A stretch of 64,000 nucleotides of DNA from Promicromonospora panici (GTDB lineage: Bacteria; Actinomycetota; Actinomycetes; Actinomycetales; Cellulomonadaceae), in the NCBI RefSeq assembly GCF_900608595.1, contig NZ_UWYY01000002.1, positions 248,001 through 312,000 of the forward strand, given 5' to 3'. Position 1 is the first letter of the stretch. The number at the start of each line of letters is the position of its first letter. Of the stretch, positions 34,681 through 44,262 are shown in pieces. Position numbers and translations under genes: made by a program. A model generated the notes under the pieces. The model saw nothing but the letters and a program-made list of their open reading frames with translations. It had not been told where the DNA came from and searched no databases.

Positions 34681-35955
34681 ATGCTGACCCAGGTACGCAG
34701 GACCCGCCGCCGTGCCGCCCTCCTGACCGCCACCACCTGCGCCCTCGTGATCGCCTCGGGGACCACCGTCGCCGCCTTCGCTCCGGGCACCGGTTCCGAC
34801 GCCGGCCCCGCCGCGCAGGCCTGGTCCGTCGACCTCACCACCCGCACCGCCGACGACGCCGGCGTGCGCCACTCCGGCGGGGCGCTCCGGCTCGAGACCG
34901 CAGCCGGCTCCGGCATCACCCAGCGCCAGGAGGCGTCCGGGCAGCTCGTCGCCGAGCCGGTGGTCCTCGACTCCCCCGCGGGCGCCGTCGCCGCCGACGT
35001 CGACGCCACGGCACCGGCCGGCACCTCCGTGCTGGTCGATGTCCGCGGGCGGCTCGCCGACCAGGGCCCCGACTCCTGGACCGAGTGGGTCCCGGCGGGC
35101 TCCGCGCTCCCCGTGCCGTCCGAGACCGTCCAGGCCCGCGTCACGCTCCTCGGCGAGCCGGACGCCGGGCCGGCCGTGCGCGAGGTGATGCTGACGCCCG
35201 AGGCACCCCGGTCACGGTCGCTCCAGGACGTCGAGGCCGAGGCCGGGACGACGTCCGGCGAGAACACGTACCGGGTCTACGCCACCCGCGAGGGCCTGGT
35301 CGGCGGGACCACCGCGAACGGGCACGTCATCACGAACCGGGACCACTTCGTCGCGTTGCCGTCGCGGCGCGGGCTGTCGTCGAACAACTCGGGCAGCTAC
35401 TCGGTGCGGGTGTGCGCGCCGAGCACGGGCCGCTGCGCGTACGCACCCGTGTGGGACGTCGGCCCGTGGAACACCACCGACGACTACTGGAACCCGGCCG
35501 GGACCCGGCAGTCCTGGACCGACCTGCCCCAGGGCAAGCCCGAGGCGCAGGCCGCCTATCAGGACGGCTACAACGGCGGGCTCGACGGGTTCGGCCGCCG
35601 GGTCGCCAACCCGGCCGGCATCGACCTCGGGGACGGCACCTTCTGGGACGCCGTCGGGCTGACCGACAACGCCTGGACCGACGTCACCTACCTGTGGACC
35701 GGCAGCGGCCCCAAGGGCGTCGTGCGCACCAGCGGCGGACCGCTGACCGTGCGCTCCGGACCCGGCACCGGCACCGCCGCCGTCGGGCAGGCGGGCAACT
35801 ACGCGAACGTCGTCATCGAGTGCACGGCCACCGGGACCACCGTCACCGGGACCTACGGCACCACCAACGTGTGGAACCGGATCGGGCCGGGTAACTGGGT
35901 CTCGGACGCGTACGTCAACACGGGCTCGCCGGACCCGGTGGCCCCTGCCTGCTGA
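34681..35955 (+). CDS. Secreted protein with C-terminal SH3-like domain
   Basis: The 424-residue protein has an N-terminal signal peptide (RRTRRRAALLTATTCALVIA, cleavage probably near residue 35-48). Residues about 50-170 are a beta-rich region. Residues about 190-330 include RVYATREGLVGG, SVRVCAPSTGRCAYAPVWDV and GYNGGLDGFGRR, a pattern I have seen in secreted actinobacterial proteins of unclear role. Residues 335-424 resemble a bacterial SH3 domain (GGPLTVRSGPGTGTAAVGQ, NVWNRIGPGNWVSDAYV), suggesting peptidoglycan binding. It may be a cell-wall protein; a catalytic activity is not evident. Confidence 0.75.
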   Translation: MLTQVRRTRRRAALLTATTCALVIASGTTVAAFAPGTGSDAGPAAQAWSVDLTTRTADDAGVRHSGGALRLETAAGSGITQRQEASGQLVAEPVVLDSPAGAVAADVDATAPAGTSVLVDVRGRLADQGPDSWTEWVPAGSALPVPSETVQARVTLLGEPDAGPAVREVMLTPEAPRSRSLQDVEAEAGTTSGENTYRVYATREGLVGGTTANGHVITNRDHFVALPSRRGLSSNNSGSYSVRVCAPSTGRCAYAPVWDVGPWNTTDDYWNPAGTRQSWTDLPQGKPEAQAAYQDGYNGGLDGFGRRVANPAGIDLGDGTFWDAVGLTDNAWTDVTYLWTGSGPKGVVRTSGGPLTVRSGPGTGTAAVGQAGNYANVVIECTATGTTVTGTYGTTNVWNRIGPGNWVSDAYVNTGSPDPVAPAC

Positions 35956-36062
35956 CTCGCTCGCCGAGCCCTCGTACTTCCCTTCCACAGGCGTGCCCGC
36001 GCGTGGAAGACTTCCGGCGGGATCCACCGCCCGGGACACCGCGGCGCGACGAGTGAGGGAGG

Positions 36063-36353
36063 ATGCGCCGCACGATGGAGGCGATCAGGGAGTTCTTCGG
36101 AAATGTCGCTGGGGGCGTGATCGGGGGCCTGCTCGTGGCCATGATCGTCGCGCTGTGCGCCGCCATCTGGGCCAAGGGGCGCGGGCCGGGTCCGTTCTCG
36201 GTGATCATGGGCAGCGCTGGGCTGGGCCTCGTGCTCACGATCGTGTCGCTCCTGGCGCACGACAACGTCTGGCTGGTCGGCACCGCGGCGGTGCTGGTCA
36301 CGGGGCTGATCGGCGCCTGGATCATCGCGCTGCGGGCGGATGACGGACGGTGA
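36063..36353 (+). CDS. Small integral membrane protein
   Basis: The 96-residue protein has three hydrophobic segments (about 13-37, 45-64 and 70-90) and short charged ends. I recognise no family. Two ATGs are possible: 36063, with GGGAGG immediately before it, and 36075 (MEAIREFF), with the same sequence 12 bases away; neither spacing is ideal. It converges with the VWA protein gene, leaving 16 bases. Confidence 0.6.
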   Translation: MRRTMEAIREFFGNVAGGVIGGLLVAMIVALCAAIWAKGRGPGPFSVIMGSAGLGLVLTIVSLLAHDNVWLVGTAAVLVTGLIGAWIIALRADDGR

Positions 36354-36369
36354 CCGGGCCGGCCGGCGC

Positions 36370-38064
36370 TCACTGGTAGCCGCGGATCTCCTTGAACGCC
36401 GCACGGATGGACGTCTGCGCGGCGTCGAAGACCCGGCCGCCCGTCAGCTCCGCCACCGACTCCATCTCCCGCACGTAGCGGTCGTCGTCCCCGAGCATGA
36501 CGATGAACGTGGGGGTGCCGAGGGACCCGCCGCTCTCCGCGCCGAAGTTCTCCTCGAACCCGGCGAGGCCGAGGTCCGGGTCGTTGTTCTCGCCGTCGGT
36601 GATGAGCACTATCGACCGGTAGTACCCCTCCCCCTCGGCCTGCGAGTCCTCGACCAGCGCGTAGGCCTCCTCCAGCGCGGCGTAGATCGCGGTCCCCTCA
36701 CCGTCGGGGACCAGCCCGGAGACATGCTCGCGCAGCGGGTCCAGCTCCTGCGGGTCCAGCTCCGGATCCTCGAGCGTGAACTGCGCCGGAGTACCCGGCA
36801 CCGTGTCGTACGGCAGGATCGTGATCCGCTCGCCCTGGCGGAAGCGCGTGAACTCGCCCGTGACCGAGGAGTCGTTGCCCGTGAGGTCGCCGAACGACTG
36901 CCGGAGCTGGTTCATCGGAGCCCCGGACATCGACTCCGACGTGTCCAGCACGTAGATCGTGTGCGCCGGGTCGCGATAGTCGCGCAGGTAGTTGTCGATC
37001 AGCCCGTTGGCGGTGTTCAGGTCCTCGGGCAGGGGCACGGGGACCGGGTCCATCCGGGGGATCGACGAGTCGGCGAGCACCCCGCTCTCGGCGGCCGGAC
37101 GGCGATGGGTGGCCGCGGAGATGCGCTCCTGCGTCCCCGTGTCCGCGAGCCACTCGACCATCGCGCCGTAGGCGTCCTGGTGGGCGGGGTCCAGGAGCTG
37201 GACCGGGTAGTCCGCATACACCGTGCGCTCCGGGTAGACGATCACCAGGTCCTCGGCGAGCCTGCCCGAGCCGGCCAGCGCGATCAGCTCGGACTCGTAG
37301 TTGACTATCGCATCGGCCTCGTCCTGGTGGGCCACGAACTGGTCGGTCAGCCACTGGGAGCTCCCGGCGGTCCGGATCAGGCCGGAGAACAGGTCGGCGG
37401 CCCGCGCCGGGTCCACGTCCTCCAGGTTCAGGTCGTCGCCGTTCCTGTCGAAGCCCGACGCGACCCCCACGAGCGCCGAGAAGCCCGAGTTCGACGTCGC
37501 CGGGTTGGTCATGAAGAAGGAGAGCGAGCCGTCGGCCGCGCTGTCGGCGATCTCGTTCCAGGGCACCGTCCGGTCCTGGGTCCAGCCGAGCCGCTGGGCG
37601 ACGGCGGTCTTCACGCCCAGCACGACCGGCGAGCGCATGGTCTCACCGCTCTGGGTCACCCATGGCTCCTCGGCGCCTTCCACCAGCCTCCGCTTCTCGT
37701 CCCACAGGAGCTCCATGTAGTCGTTCGACGAGAACCACGCCAGGTCGCACCCCGTGTCGGCCCCGCTTCCGCACTGCGCTCCGCCGTTGACGACGGAGTC
37801 GGCCCCCTGCAAGGTCCCGACGTAGGTGGGTTCGAGCGTGACGCCCGTCTCGGCCTCGAGGTCGTCCATGAGCTCAGCACTGCCCATGACGTCCGCGAGC
37901 TCGGAGCCCGCGAGGACCTTGAGCGTGACCGGATTCGCCGGCCGCTGGTTGATCAGGAACGCCACACCCGTCACCACGACCACCGCGAGGACCGCCAGCA
38001 CCCCGATCACCGGCTTCGGTCCCCTGCGCCCCGCACCACCGGCCTTGTTCCGCTCCGTCTCCAC
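36370..38064 (-). CDS. Membrane-anchored substrate-binding-like and VWA domain protein
   Basis: The 564-residue protein has a cytoplasmic leader, one membrane helix (about 19-37), and an extracytoplasmic part. Residues about 45-345 resemble a periplasmic-type solute-binding fold (VTLKVLAGSELADV, then SSNDYMELLWDE). Residues about 365-564 are a von Willebrand A domain whose metal site DTSES places Asp374, Ser376 and Ser378. The pairing of these two domains is known in actinobacteria, often near tellurite-resistance-type genes, but no such neighbours are present here. It may bind a ligand and a protein partner at the cell surface. GGAAGGG precedes the GTG. Confidence 0.82.
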   Translation of the reverse strand: METERNKAGGAGRRGPKPVIGVLAVLAVVVVTGVAFLINQRPANPVTLKVLAGSELADVMGSAELMDDLEAETGVTLEPTYVGTLQGADSVVNGGAQCGSGADTGCDLAWFSSNDYMELLWDEKRRLVEGAEEPWVTQSGETMRSPVVLGVKTAVAQRLGWTQDRTVPWNEIADSAADGSLSFFMTNPATSNSGFSALVGVASGFDRNGDDLNLEDVDPARAADLFSGLIRTAGSSQWLTDQFVAHQDEADAIVNYESELIALAGSGRLAEDLVIVYPERTVYADYPVQLLDPAHQDAYGAMVEWLADTGTQERISAATHRRPAAESGVLADSSIPRMDPVPVPLPEDLNTANGLIDNYLRDYRDPAHTIYVLDTSESMSGAPMNQLRQSFGDLTGNDSSVTGEFTRFRQGERITILPYDTVPGTPAQFTLEDPELDPQELDPLREHVSGLVPDGEGTAIYAALEEAYALVEDSQAEGEGYYRSIVLITDGENNDPDLGLAGFEENFGAESGGSLGTPTFIVMLGDDDRYVREMESVAELTGGRVFDAAQTSIRAAFKEIRGYQ

Positions 38065-38159
38065 GTCGCACCCTTCCGGACGGCTCCGCGTGTCCGCCGG
38101 AGGTCCGATCAGACGCGCCCTGACGGTGAGATCGTGGCATATCAGACGTACGACATAGC

Positions 38160-38195
38160 CCGGATGAACAGTACGTATACCGACCGTTCATCCGG
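38160..38195. promoter_or_regulatory. Inverted repeat after the MFS gene and before the VWA gene
   Basis: CCGGATGAAC (38160-38169) and GTTCATCCGG (38186-38195) are perfect 10-base arms around a 16-base AT-richer loop. It begins 3 bases past the MFS stop, so it may end that transcript; it is also about 100 bases upstream of the VWA gene on the same strand and could be an operator. I cannot choose between these. Confidence 0.45.
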
Positions 38196-38198
38196 ATT

Positions 38199-39434
38199 TC
38201 ATCGCGCCCGGCGGAGCGTCAGGGCCAGGCCTACCGCCGCCACGCCGACCACTACCGCGCCCAGCAGCGGCAGCGCCGACACACCCGAGCCCGCAACGAC
38301 GAGCGACGCCAGCGCGGCCCCGACGGCGATCCCACCGTTGAACAGCACCGGGATCAGCGCCCCCGCGAACGAGCGGCGCTCCGGCCCGGCCAGCCGCAGG
38401 ATCAGCGTCTGCGCGAAGGGCGGCATCCCGCCCGACACGATTCCCCACGCCACGACGACGGCGATCCCGATCACGGGACTGACGTCCACGACGCCGAGGC
38501 CCAGCACGGTCAGCGCTGTCGCGGCCACGCTCACCACGAGCGCGGGCCCGCTCCGGTCGCCGAGCCGGCCGGCCAGCGCCACCCCGACGGCCGACGCGAG
38601 CCCGAACGCCAGCAGCAGGGTGCTCATCCCGCCCGGCAGGGCCTGCGCCGGGCCCTCGGTCAGGCGCGTGATGTACGTGTACGCGCCGTAGTGGCCCACC
38701 AGGACCAGCGCGACGAGCCCGGTCACCGCCAGGAGCCGTCCCATCCCCCGCCGGGCGACGGCGATGCCCTCCGCGCCGGGCACGCTGCCGTCCGGCGTCG
38801 TGCCGTCGGGCCCGGCCGCGCGGGCGACCACCGTCCGGACCGCTACCGCTGCGAGGAGGCTCAGCACCGCGAGGGCCCAGAAGGAGGCCCGCCAGCCCGC
38901 GGCGTCGGCCACGAGCCGGGCCAGCGGCGTGCCGACCACCATCCCGAGGGTCGCGCCGCCGAGCACCACGGCGATCGCACGCCCGAGCAGCCGGTCGGAG
39001 ACCAGGTCGGCGACGTGCGCGTTGGTCGTGGCCCACAGCAGCCCGACGGCGGACGCGCCCAGGACGCGCGCGCCGGCCGCCACCGGGAACGTCGGGGCGA
39101 GGGCGGTGAGCGCCGACGACAGCGCCAGGACGGCGAGCCCGCCGGCTATCACGGCGCGCCGGTCCCACCGGCGGGTCAGCCGGACCAGCGGAAAACTCAG
39201 GACCACCACGACTGCGGCCCACATCGAGACGAGCAGACCCGTGCTCGACTCGGCGACGCCGAGGCCGGTGCTCATCTGCTCGAGCACGGCCGTGGGCAGC
39301 ATCTCGGCGGTGACCATGAACAGGGTGCCGGCGCCGAGCACCAGCAGCGACGGCCACGGCAGGACGTCGGCGGGCGGCACCGGGGGGCGGGAACCTGCGA
39401 CCGCCTGGACTGGGGTAATGCCTGTTGTCTCCAT
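38199..39434 (-). CDS. MFS transporter (DHA1 drug/sugar efflux type)
   Basis: The 411-residue protein has 12 predicted membrane helices with the MFS motif A variant between helices 2 and 3 (FPLVRLTRRWDRRAVI) and GARVLGASAVGLLWA in helix 4-5, typical of AraJ/CmlA-like efflux proteins. It is divergent from a merR gene 59 bases away, and a perfect dyad lies between them, so expression is probably induced by the ligand of that MerR. I chose ATG 39434; longer starts cross the operator. The substrate is not known. Confidence 0.88.
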   Translation of the reverse strand: METTGITPVQAVAGSRPPVPPADVLPWPSLLVLGAGTLFMVTAEMLPTAVLEQMSTGLGVAESSTGLLVSMWAAVVVVLSFPLVRLTRRWDRRAVIAGGLAVLALSSALTALAPTFPVAAGARVLGASAVGLLWATTNAHVADLVSDRLLGRAIAVVLGGATLGMVVGTPLARLVADAAGWRASFWALAVLSLLAAVAVRTVVARAAGPDGTTPDGSVPGAEGIAVARRGMGRLLAVTGLVALVLVGHYGAYTYITRLTEGPAQALPGGMSTLLLAFGLASAVGVALAGRLGDRSGPALVVSVAATALTVLGLGVVDVSPVIGIAVVVAWGIVSGGMPPFAQTLILRLAGPERRSFAGALIPVLFNGGIAVGAALASLVVAGSGVSALPLLGAVVVGVAAVGLALTLRRAR

Positions 39435-39451
39435 GTCCGCAACGCTAAAGT

Positions 39452-39467
39452 TTGACACTGGTGTCAA
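39452..39467. promoter_or_regulatory. MerR-type operator dyad
   Basis: TTGACAC-TG-GTGTCAA has perfect 7-base arms. It lies centrally in the 59-base gap between the divergent MFS and merR starts, and each arm contains a TTGACA -35-like hexamer for one direction. MerR proteins usually bind such a dyad between -35 and -10. I could not place the -10 boxes. Confidence 0.65.
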
Positions 39468-39493
39468 TGTCAAGCCCTGCGCGGAGGTGGGTC

Positions 39494-39889
39494 ATGAAGA
39501 TCGGTGAGCTGGCCGCTCGGACGGGTGTCACGACCCGTCTCATCCGGTACTACGAGCAGCAGGAGCTGCTCGACGCGGACCGCGCGCCCAACGGCTACCG
39601 CACCTACACCGAGGCCCATGTGGAGCGGTTGGGGCGGGTGGCCGGACTGGTCCAGGCCGGCATACCGACCCGGCTCGTCAAGGTGCTCCTCGAGACCGAG
39701 GACGCCGCGGCCCGCGCGGAACCGACCTGCCCCAGAGAGATCGCGGAGCAGCTCGCTACGGAGCTGGTCGGTGTTCAGGCGCGCATCGACTGCCTCACCA
39801 AGAGCCGCGACGCGATCCGCAGCTTCCTGACGGCCACCCAGCACGAGGTCCTGCTCCGCGAGGCCCAGGAACCCGCGGTAGCCGTCTGA
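39494..39889 (+). CDS. MerR-family transcriptional regulator
   Basis: The 131-residue protein starts MKIGELAARTGVTTRLIRYYEQQELL, the MerR winged helix-turn-helix, and has a C-terminal dimerisation helix. There is a Cys at PTCP (about residue 84) and another at IDC, but not the full metal-binding Cys set of MerR proper. GGAGGT precedes the ATG. It is divergent from the MFS transporter and most likely controls it. Confidence 0.92.
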   Translation: MKIGELAARTGVTTRLIRYYEQQELLDADRAPNGYRTYTEAHVERLGRVAGLVQAGIPTRLVKVLLETEDAAARAEPTCPREIAEQLATELVGVQARIDCLTKSRDAIRSFLTATQHEVLLREAQEPAVAV

Positions 39890-39900
39890 CCCCGCTCCGC

Positions 39901-40031
39901 CGAAGTAGAACCAGGGCGAGGTAGAACTGTGGCGAGGTAGAACCAGGGCGAGATAGAACCGCAGCATCTGCAGTTCTACTTCGCCCTGGTTCTACCTCGC
40001 CAGAGTTCTACCTCGCCACAGTTGTTCGGCG
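39901..40031. repeat. 16-base-unit palindromic element C (merR/divIVA junction), longest copy
   Basis: Four forward units run in exact 16-base register at 39901-39964 (CGAAGTAGAACCAGGG, CGAGGTAGAACTGTGG, CGAGGTAGAACCAGGG, CGAGATAGAACCGCAG), then a 3-base turn, then three inverted units and a decayed fourth (39968-40031). The arms pair imperfectly. It lies between convergent genes. TAG is kept in every forward unit although the flanking bases vary. Confidence 0.85.
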
Positions 40032-40036
40032 CAGGG

Positions 40037-40588
40037 TCACTCGACGCCGAGCAGGACCTCTACCGCGCGGCTCAGGAACGCGTCCACCGAAGCCTCGTCG
40101 TAGGCGTCGGCGCCACGGGCGCGGCCGAACGTGGCCGACCGGATGTCGCCGGCCGTCAGCGGCTCCTGACGGTCGAAGTACCCGATGAGCCGGTCGCACA
40201 GGTCGTCGACGTCGTCCTTGTCGTAGCCCTGCGTACCACGGTCGGCGGGGGCGAACTTCTCGCCGTCGGGCCGGCCCAGGCGCCCGTACAGGGAACGCGC
40301 GCGCTCGGCGAGCGCGTTCATCCACGCCTGCTGACCGTGTGCCGCCGCGTACTCCGCACGCTGCCGGGCGATGAACGCCGCCTCGAGCCGGTCGAGCGCC
40401 GCATCGACCTCGTGCGTGTTGTACCCGCCGCGGGTCAGGTCGAACGTGGACGCCTGGATGTCGGCGCTCGTCAGCCGGTCCGCGGTGCGTCCTTCGTACG
40501 CCTGCCGGGCGTGCTCGAAGAACTCGTCGACCTCGTCCTTGTCGTACCCGGTGCGCAGCGCGGGAACGCTGTTGAACATCCCACTCAC
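40037..40588 (-). CDS. Protein with repeated DivIVA-type motifs
   Basis: The 183-residue protein contains four copies of a short motif: [40 protein letters not shown] and [13 protein letters not shown]. This is the short motif of DivIVA-domain proteins, which bind membranes at curved sites in Gram-positive cells and guide growth or division. Each copy is paired with an [12 protein letters not shown] element (ADIRSATF in the second half), so the protein looks like two tandem double modules without a long coiled coil. Its GTG overlaps the rlmN stop (GTGA), with GGAGG at 7 bases, so it is in the frr-cdsA-rlmN transcript. Confidence 0.78.
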   Translation of the reverse strand: MSGMFNSVPALRTGYDKDEVDEFFEHARQAYEGRTADRLTSADIQASTFDLTRGGYNTHEVDAALDRLEAAFIARQRAEYAAAHGQQAWMNALAERARSLYGRLGRPDGEKFAPADRGTQGYDKDDVDDLCDRLIGYFDRQEPLTAGDIRSATFGRARGADAYDEASVDAFLSRAVEVLLGVE

Positions 40589-41745
40589 TCGTCGTCCTCC
40601 TCAGCCGCAAGCTGCCCGCAGGCTCCGTCGATATCGCTCCCGCGGGTATCACGGATCGTGGTCGGGATCCCGTGACCGCGCAATCGTGCCACAAACTCGT
40701 CCTCGACCTCACGGTCGCTCGCGGTCCAGATCGAACCCGGCGTCGGGTTGAGCGGGATCGGGTTCACGTGCACCCAGCCGCGGCCGCGGGCGTTGAGCTT
40801 CTCGCCCAGCAGGTCCGCGCGCCACGCGTGGTCGTTCATGTCCTTGATCAGCGCGTACTCGATGGACACGCGACGCCCGGTCACCTCGAAGTAGTTCCGC
40901 GCGGTGTCGAGGGTCTCGTCCACGCTCCAGCGCGTGTTGATCGGCACCAGCTCGGAGCGCAGGTCGTCGTCGGGCGCGTGCAGCGACAGCGCGAGCGTCA
41001 CCGGGATGCCCTCCTTGGTGAGCTTCTGCATCGCCGGGACCAGGCCCACCGTCGAGACGGTGATGTTGCGGGCCGACATGCCGAAGCCCTCCGGCTGCGG
41101 CGCCACGAGGGTCCGCACCGTCTCGATGACCGCCTTGTAGTTGGCCAGCGGCTCGCCCATGCCCATGAACACCAGGTTGTTCAGCCGGGTGGCCCCGCCG
41201 GGGATCTCGCCCTCTGCCAGCGAGCGGAACGCCGCGCGGACCTGTTCGAGGATCTCCGCCGTCGACAGGTTGCGGGTCAGGCCGAGCTGGCCGGTGGCGC
41301 AGAACGGGCAGGCCATGCCGCAGCCGGCCTGGCTCGAGACGCACAGCGTGGTGCGCTGCGGGTAGCGCATGAGGACGGACTCGACCTTGGCCTCGTCGAA
41401 CAGGTGCCACAGTGTCTTGACCGTGGTGCCGCCGTCGGCCTCGAGCTTGCGGGTGGGCCGCATCAGCTCGGGGAACATGGTGGTCGCGAGGGCCTCCCGG
41501 GACTTCGCCGGGAGGTCCGTCATCTTCGTCGCGTCGCTCGTGAAGTGCGTGAAGTAGTGCGTGGCGAGCTGCTTGGCCCGGAACGCCGGCTCCCCCGCCT
41601 CGACGACCGAGGCGACGCGCTCCTCGGGTGTGAGGTCGGCGAAGTGCTTCGGCGGCTTGCCGCGGCGCTTGGGCGCCATCTGCAGCGGGATCGCAGGGGT
41701 CTCGTCCGAGGGCCGGACTGTCGGCTGGGCGAGGGGAGTTTTCAT
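40585..41745 (-). CDS. rlmN: 23S rRNA (adenine2503-C2)-methyltransferase RlmN
   Basis: RlmN is a radical-SAM enzyme that methylates A2503 of 23S rRNA and A37 of some tRNAs. The 386-residue protein has the cluster motif CGMACPFC (Cys142, Cys146, Cys149), the [10 protein letters not shown] motif for SAM binding, and the catalytic C-terminal Cys376 (DGACGQL). It starts inside the cdsA stop (TGATG) and its own stop overlaps the DivIVA-repeat gene. This order is conserved in actinobacteria. Confidence 0.96.
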   Translation of the reverse strand: MKTPLAQPTVRPSDETPAIPLQMAPKRRGKPPKHFADLTPEERVASVVEAGEPAFRAKQLATHYFTHFTSDATKMTDLPAKSREALATTMFPELMRPTRKLEADGGTTVKTLWHLFDEAKVESVLMRYPQRTTLCVSSQAGCGMACPFCATGQLGLTRNLSTAEILEQVRAAFRSLAEGEIPGGATRLNNLVFMGMGEPLANYKAVIETVRTLVAPQPEGFGMSARNITVSTVGLVPAMQKLTKEGIPVTLALSLHAPDDDLRSELVPINTRWSVDETLDTARNYFEVTGRRVSIEYALIKDMNDHAWRADLLGEKLNARGRGWVHVNPIPLNPTPGSIWTASDREVEDEFVARLRGHGIPTTIRDTRGSDIDGACGQLAAEEDDE

Positions 41746-42641
41746 CAGGCAACCACCGAGAGCACAAGATAGACGAAGGGCGCTGTGATCAGCATCGAGT
41801 CGAGACGGTCCAGCACGCCCCCGTGCCCCGGGAGCAATGAGCCCATGTCCTTCAATTCTAGGTCACGCTTGAGGAGCGATTCAGCGAGATCGCCCACAGT
41901 CGCGGTGATGGCGGTCATGGCGCCGAGCGCTATGCCGAGCACCGGGCTCTCGCCCAGCCCGTACACCGCTCCGAGCACGCCCACGGCGGTGGCCAGCAGG
42001 ATCGAGCCGGCCAGGCCCTCCCACGACTTCTTGGGGCTCACGGTCGGCGCCAGCGGATGCCGGCCCAGCATGACGCCGGCGATGTAGCCGCCCGTGTCGT
42101 TGGCGACCGCCAGGAGGATGAACAGCACCACGCGGATCTCGCCGTCGGGCTGCGCCAGCATGAGGACGACGAACCCGGCGAGGAACGGGAGATACGCGGC
42201 GGCGAAGACGGCGGCGGCGGAGTCCCGCACGGCGCCGAGGCCGGAGCCGTCGAGCGCCCGCCAGACCACCATCGCGGCCACCGTCAGCACGAACGCGACG
42301 AAGAGCGCCTCGGCGCCGCCCCGGTACGCCGAGACGAGCATCCCGGCCGTCCCCACGAACAGGGGCACCATCGGCAGGCGCAGGTCACGGCGCGCGAACG
42401 CCTGCCGCAGCTCCCAGAGCCCCGCCCACAGCAGGACGATCACGAAGAGCACGAACGGCTCCGGCCGCCAGTAGAGCGACACACCGACGAGCGCGAGCAG
42501 CCCGAGGCCGACGAGGATCGCCGCAGGCAGGTTGCGGCCCGCGCGCGACTGCTTTCCGGCCGGTACGGGCTCGGACTCGGACTCGGGGCTCACGGCGGTG
42601 TGGGCATTGCGTTCTGTGCTTTCTCGAGGCGGTGCGGACAT
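41745..42641 (-). CDS. cdsA: Phosphatidate cytidylyltransferase CdsA
   Basis: CdsA makes CDP-diacylglycerol from phosphatidic acid and CTP, feeding all phospholipid branches. The 298-residue protein has about eight membrane helices after a charged 35-residue leader and carries the family signature at its C-terminus: [12 protein letters not shown], then [18 protein letters not shown], then [13 protein letters not shown]. The start overlaps the frr stop (TGATG) and the stop overlaps rlmN, so the three genes are coupled. Confidence 0.95.
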   Translation of the reverse strand: MSAPPRESTERNAHTAVSPESESEPVPAGKQSRAGRNLPAAILVGLGLLALVGVSLYWRPEPFVLFVIVLLWAGLWELRQAFARRDLRLPMVPLFVGTAGMLVSAYRGGAEALFVAFVLTVAAMVVWRALDGSGLGAVRDSAAAVFAAAYLPFLAGFVVLMLAQPDGEIRVVLFILLAVANDTGGYIAGVMLGRHPLAPTVSPKKSWEGLAGSILLATAVGVLGAVYGLGESPVLGIALGAMTAITATVGDLAESLLKRDLELKDMGSLLPGHGGVLDRLDSMLITAPFVYLVLSVVA

Positions 42642-43198
42642 CAGACCTCGAGCAGCTCGCTCTCCTTGCTGGAGAGCAGCTGGTCGATCTGGTCGACGTG
42701 GCTCTTGGTGAGCTTGTCCAGCTCCTTCTCCGCGCGCACGACCTCGTCCTCGCCGGCCTCGCCGGCCTTGACGATGCGGTCCAGCGTCTCCTTGGCCTTG
42801 CGCCGGATGTTGCGCACCGAGACGCGCGACTCCTCCGCCTTCGACTTGGCGAGCTTCACGTAGTCACGGCGGCGCTCCTCAGTGAGGGAGGGCAGCACGA
42901 TGCGGACGACGTTGCCGTCAGTTGCCGGGTTCACGCCCAGGTCGGAGTCGCGCAGCGCCTTCTCGACCGCGGGCAGCGAGGTCTTGTCGAACGGGGCGAC
43001 CATCACGGTGCGGGCGTCCGGGATGTTGAACGACGCCAGCTGCTGCAGCGGGGTCGGCGCACCGTAGTAGTCGACGGTGATCTTGCTGAACATCCCCGCG
43101 TTGGCGCGGCCGGTGCGGATACCCGCGAAGTCCTCCTTGGCGACCTCGATCGCCTTCTCCATCTTTTCCTCGGCTTCGAGGAGGGTCTCGTCGATCAC
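42641..43198 (-). CDS. frr: Ribosome recycling factor
   Basis: RRF splits post-termination ribosomes together with EF-G. The 185-residue protein has the conserved [28 protein letters not shown] and the C-terminal helix. Two GTG codons in a row are possible starts; I use the second (43198), because AAGGAG lies 5 bases upstream of it against 2 bases for the first. It is downstream of pyrH, the usual actinobacterial order. Confidence 0.95.
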   Translation of the reverse strand: MIDETLLEAEEKMEKAIEVAKEDFAGIRTGRANAGMFSKITVDYYGAPTPLQQLASFNIPDARTVMVAPFDKTSLPAVEKALRDSDLGVNPATDGNVVRIVLPSLTEERRRDYVKLAKSKAEESRVSVRNIRRKAKETLDRIVKAGEAGEDEVVRAEKELDKLTKSHVDQIDQLLSSKESELLEV

Positions 43199-43252
43199 CA
43201 CTGCTCCTTCATTCGTCTACGGGTGGTGCCGGGGCCACTCTACGGACACTTT

Positions 43253-43297
43253 TGCCCGGCTACCGAAAGGTTCGCTGCCCGGCTGGCCGAAAAGGTT
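43253..43297. repeat. Two imperfect direct repeats in the pyrH-frr gap
   Basis: TGCCCGGCTACCGAAAGGTT and TGCCCGGCTGGCCGAAAAGG begin 23 bases apart. They lie between the pyrH stop and the frr start. They may be remnants of a duplicated regulatory site; I see no hairpin. Confidence 0.4.
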
Positions 43298-43331
43298 GAC
43301 TAGCCCGCCGGTCGACGGGGCGCGCGGAGGT

Positions 43332-44087
43332 TCAGCGCGTGGTGATCAGCGTGCCGATGGGCTCGCCGGCCAGCGCACGGGTGACGTTGCCCTCGCCCTC
43401 CATGCCGAAGACCCGCATCTGGACATCGTTGTCGCGGCACATGGCCAGGGCCGTGTCGTCCATGACGCCGAGCCGGTTCACGAGGGCATCGGTGTACGTG
43501 AGGTGGTCGAGCTTCTTCGCGTCGGGGTTGCGGCGCGGGTCGGAGTCGTAGACGCCGTCGACGCCGTTCTTGCCCATGACCACCTGCTCGCAGTGCGTCT
43601 CCAGCGCGCGCTGCACCGAGACGGTGTCGGTCGAGAAGTACGGCATGCCGGCTCCCGCGCCGAAGATGACGACGCGGCCCTTCTCCATGTGCCGGATCGC
43701 GCGCAGCGGGATGTACGGCTCCGCGACCTGGCCCATCGTGATGGCGGTCTGCACGCGCGTCTTGACGCCGGCCTGCTCCAGGAAGTCCTGCAGGGCCAGA
43801 CAGTTCATGACCGTGCCGAGCATGCCCATGTAGTCCGCGCGGGCGCGGTCCATGCCGGCCACGCTCAGCTCGGCGCCGCGGAAGAAGTTCCCGCCGCCGA
43901 CGACGATGGCGACCTGCACGCCGTCGCGCACGGCCACACCGATCTCCTTCGCAATACGCCGCACGACGTCGGCGTCGAGCCCTACGCTGCCGCCGCCGAA
44001 CGCCTCGCCCGACAGCTTCAGGAGCACGCGCCGGGCAGGCTTGCCCTCCACGTCCACCGCGAAGTTCTGGGTCGCCTCGTCACTCAC
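43332..44087 (-). CDS. pyrH: UMP kinase
   Basis: PyrH phosphorylates UMP to UDP and is a hexameric amino-acid-kinase-fold enzyme, unrelated to eukaryotic UMP/CMP kinases. The 251-residue protein shows [38 protein letters not shown] and [12 protein letters not shown], all standard. The start is a GTG with a weak Shine-Dalgarno sequence. A hairpin terminator sits between tsf and this gene, so it may have its own promoter in the 175-base gap. Confidence 0.96.
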   Translation of the reverse strand: MSDEATQNFAVDVEGKPARRVLLKLSGEAFGGGSVGLDADVVRRIAKEIGVAVRDGVQVAIVVGGGNFFRGAELSVAGMDRARADYMGMLGTVMNCLALQDFLEQAGVKTRVQTAITMGQVAEPYIPLRAIRHMEKGRVVIFGAGAGMPYFSTDTVSVQRALETHCEQVVMGKNGVDGVYDSDPRRNPDAKKLDHLTYTDALVNRLGVMDDTALAMCRDNDVQMRVFGMEGEGNVTRALAGEPIGTLITTR

Positions 44088-44216
44088 TGGTCCGTCACCC
44101 TTCGGTCGTCACTGCCGGGACACTGGCCCTCGCGGGAACCCTGTCCACTCGGAATACTGCCCGACTCGCGGGCATCACACCTCTGCGCGGAGGTACGGAA
44201 CCGGCCCGCGTATGCG

Positions 44217-44252
44217 TCGGCCCGGCCCGCGCAGAAGCGCGGACCGGGCCGA
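44217..44252 (-). terminator. GC-rich terminator-like hairpin after tsf
   Basis: Sixteen-base arms (44217-44232 and 44237-44252) pair with one mismatch around the loop AGAA. It starts 10 bases past the tsf stop. There is no T run, as is common in high-GC actinobacteria. Confidence 0.65.
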
Positions 44253-44262
44253 ACGAGCTGCG

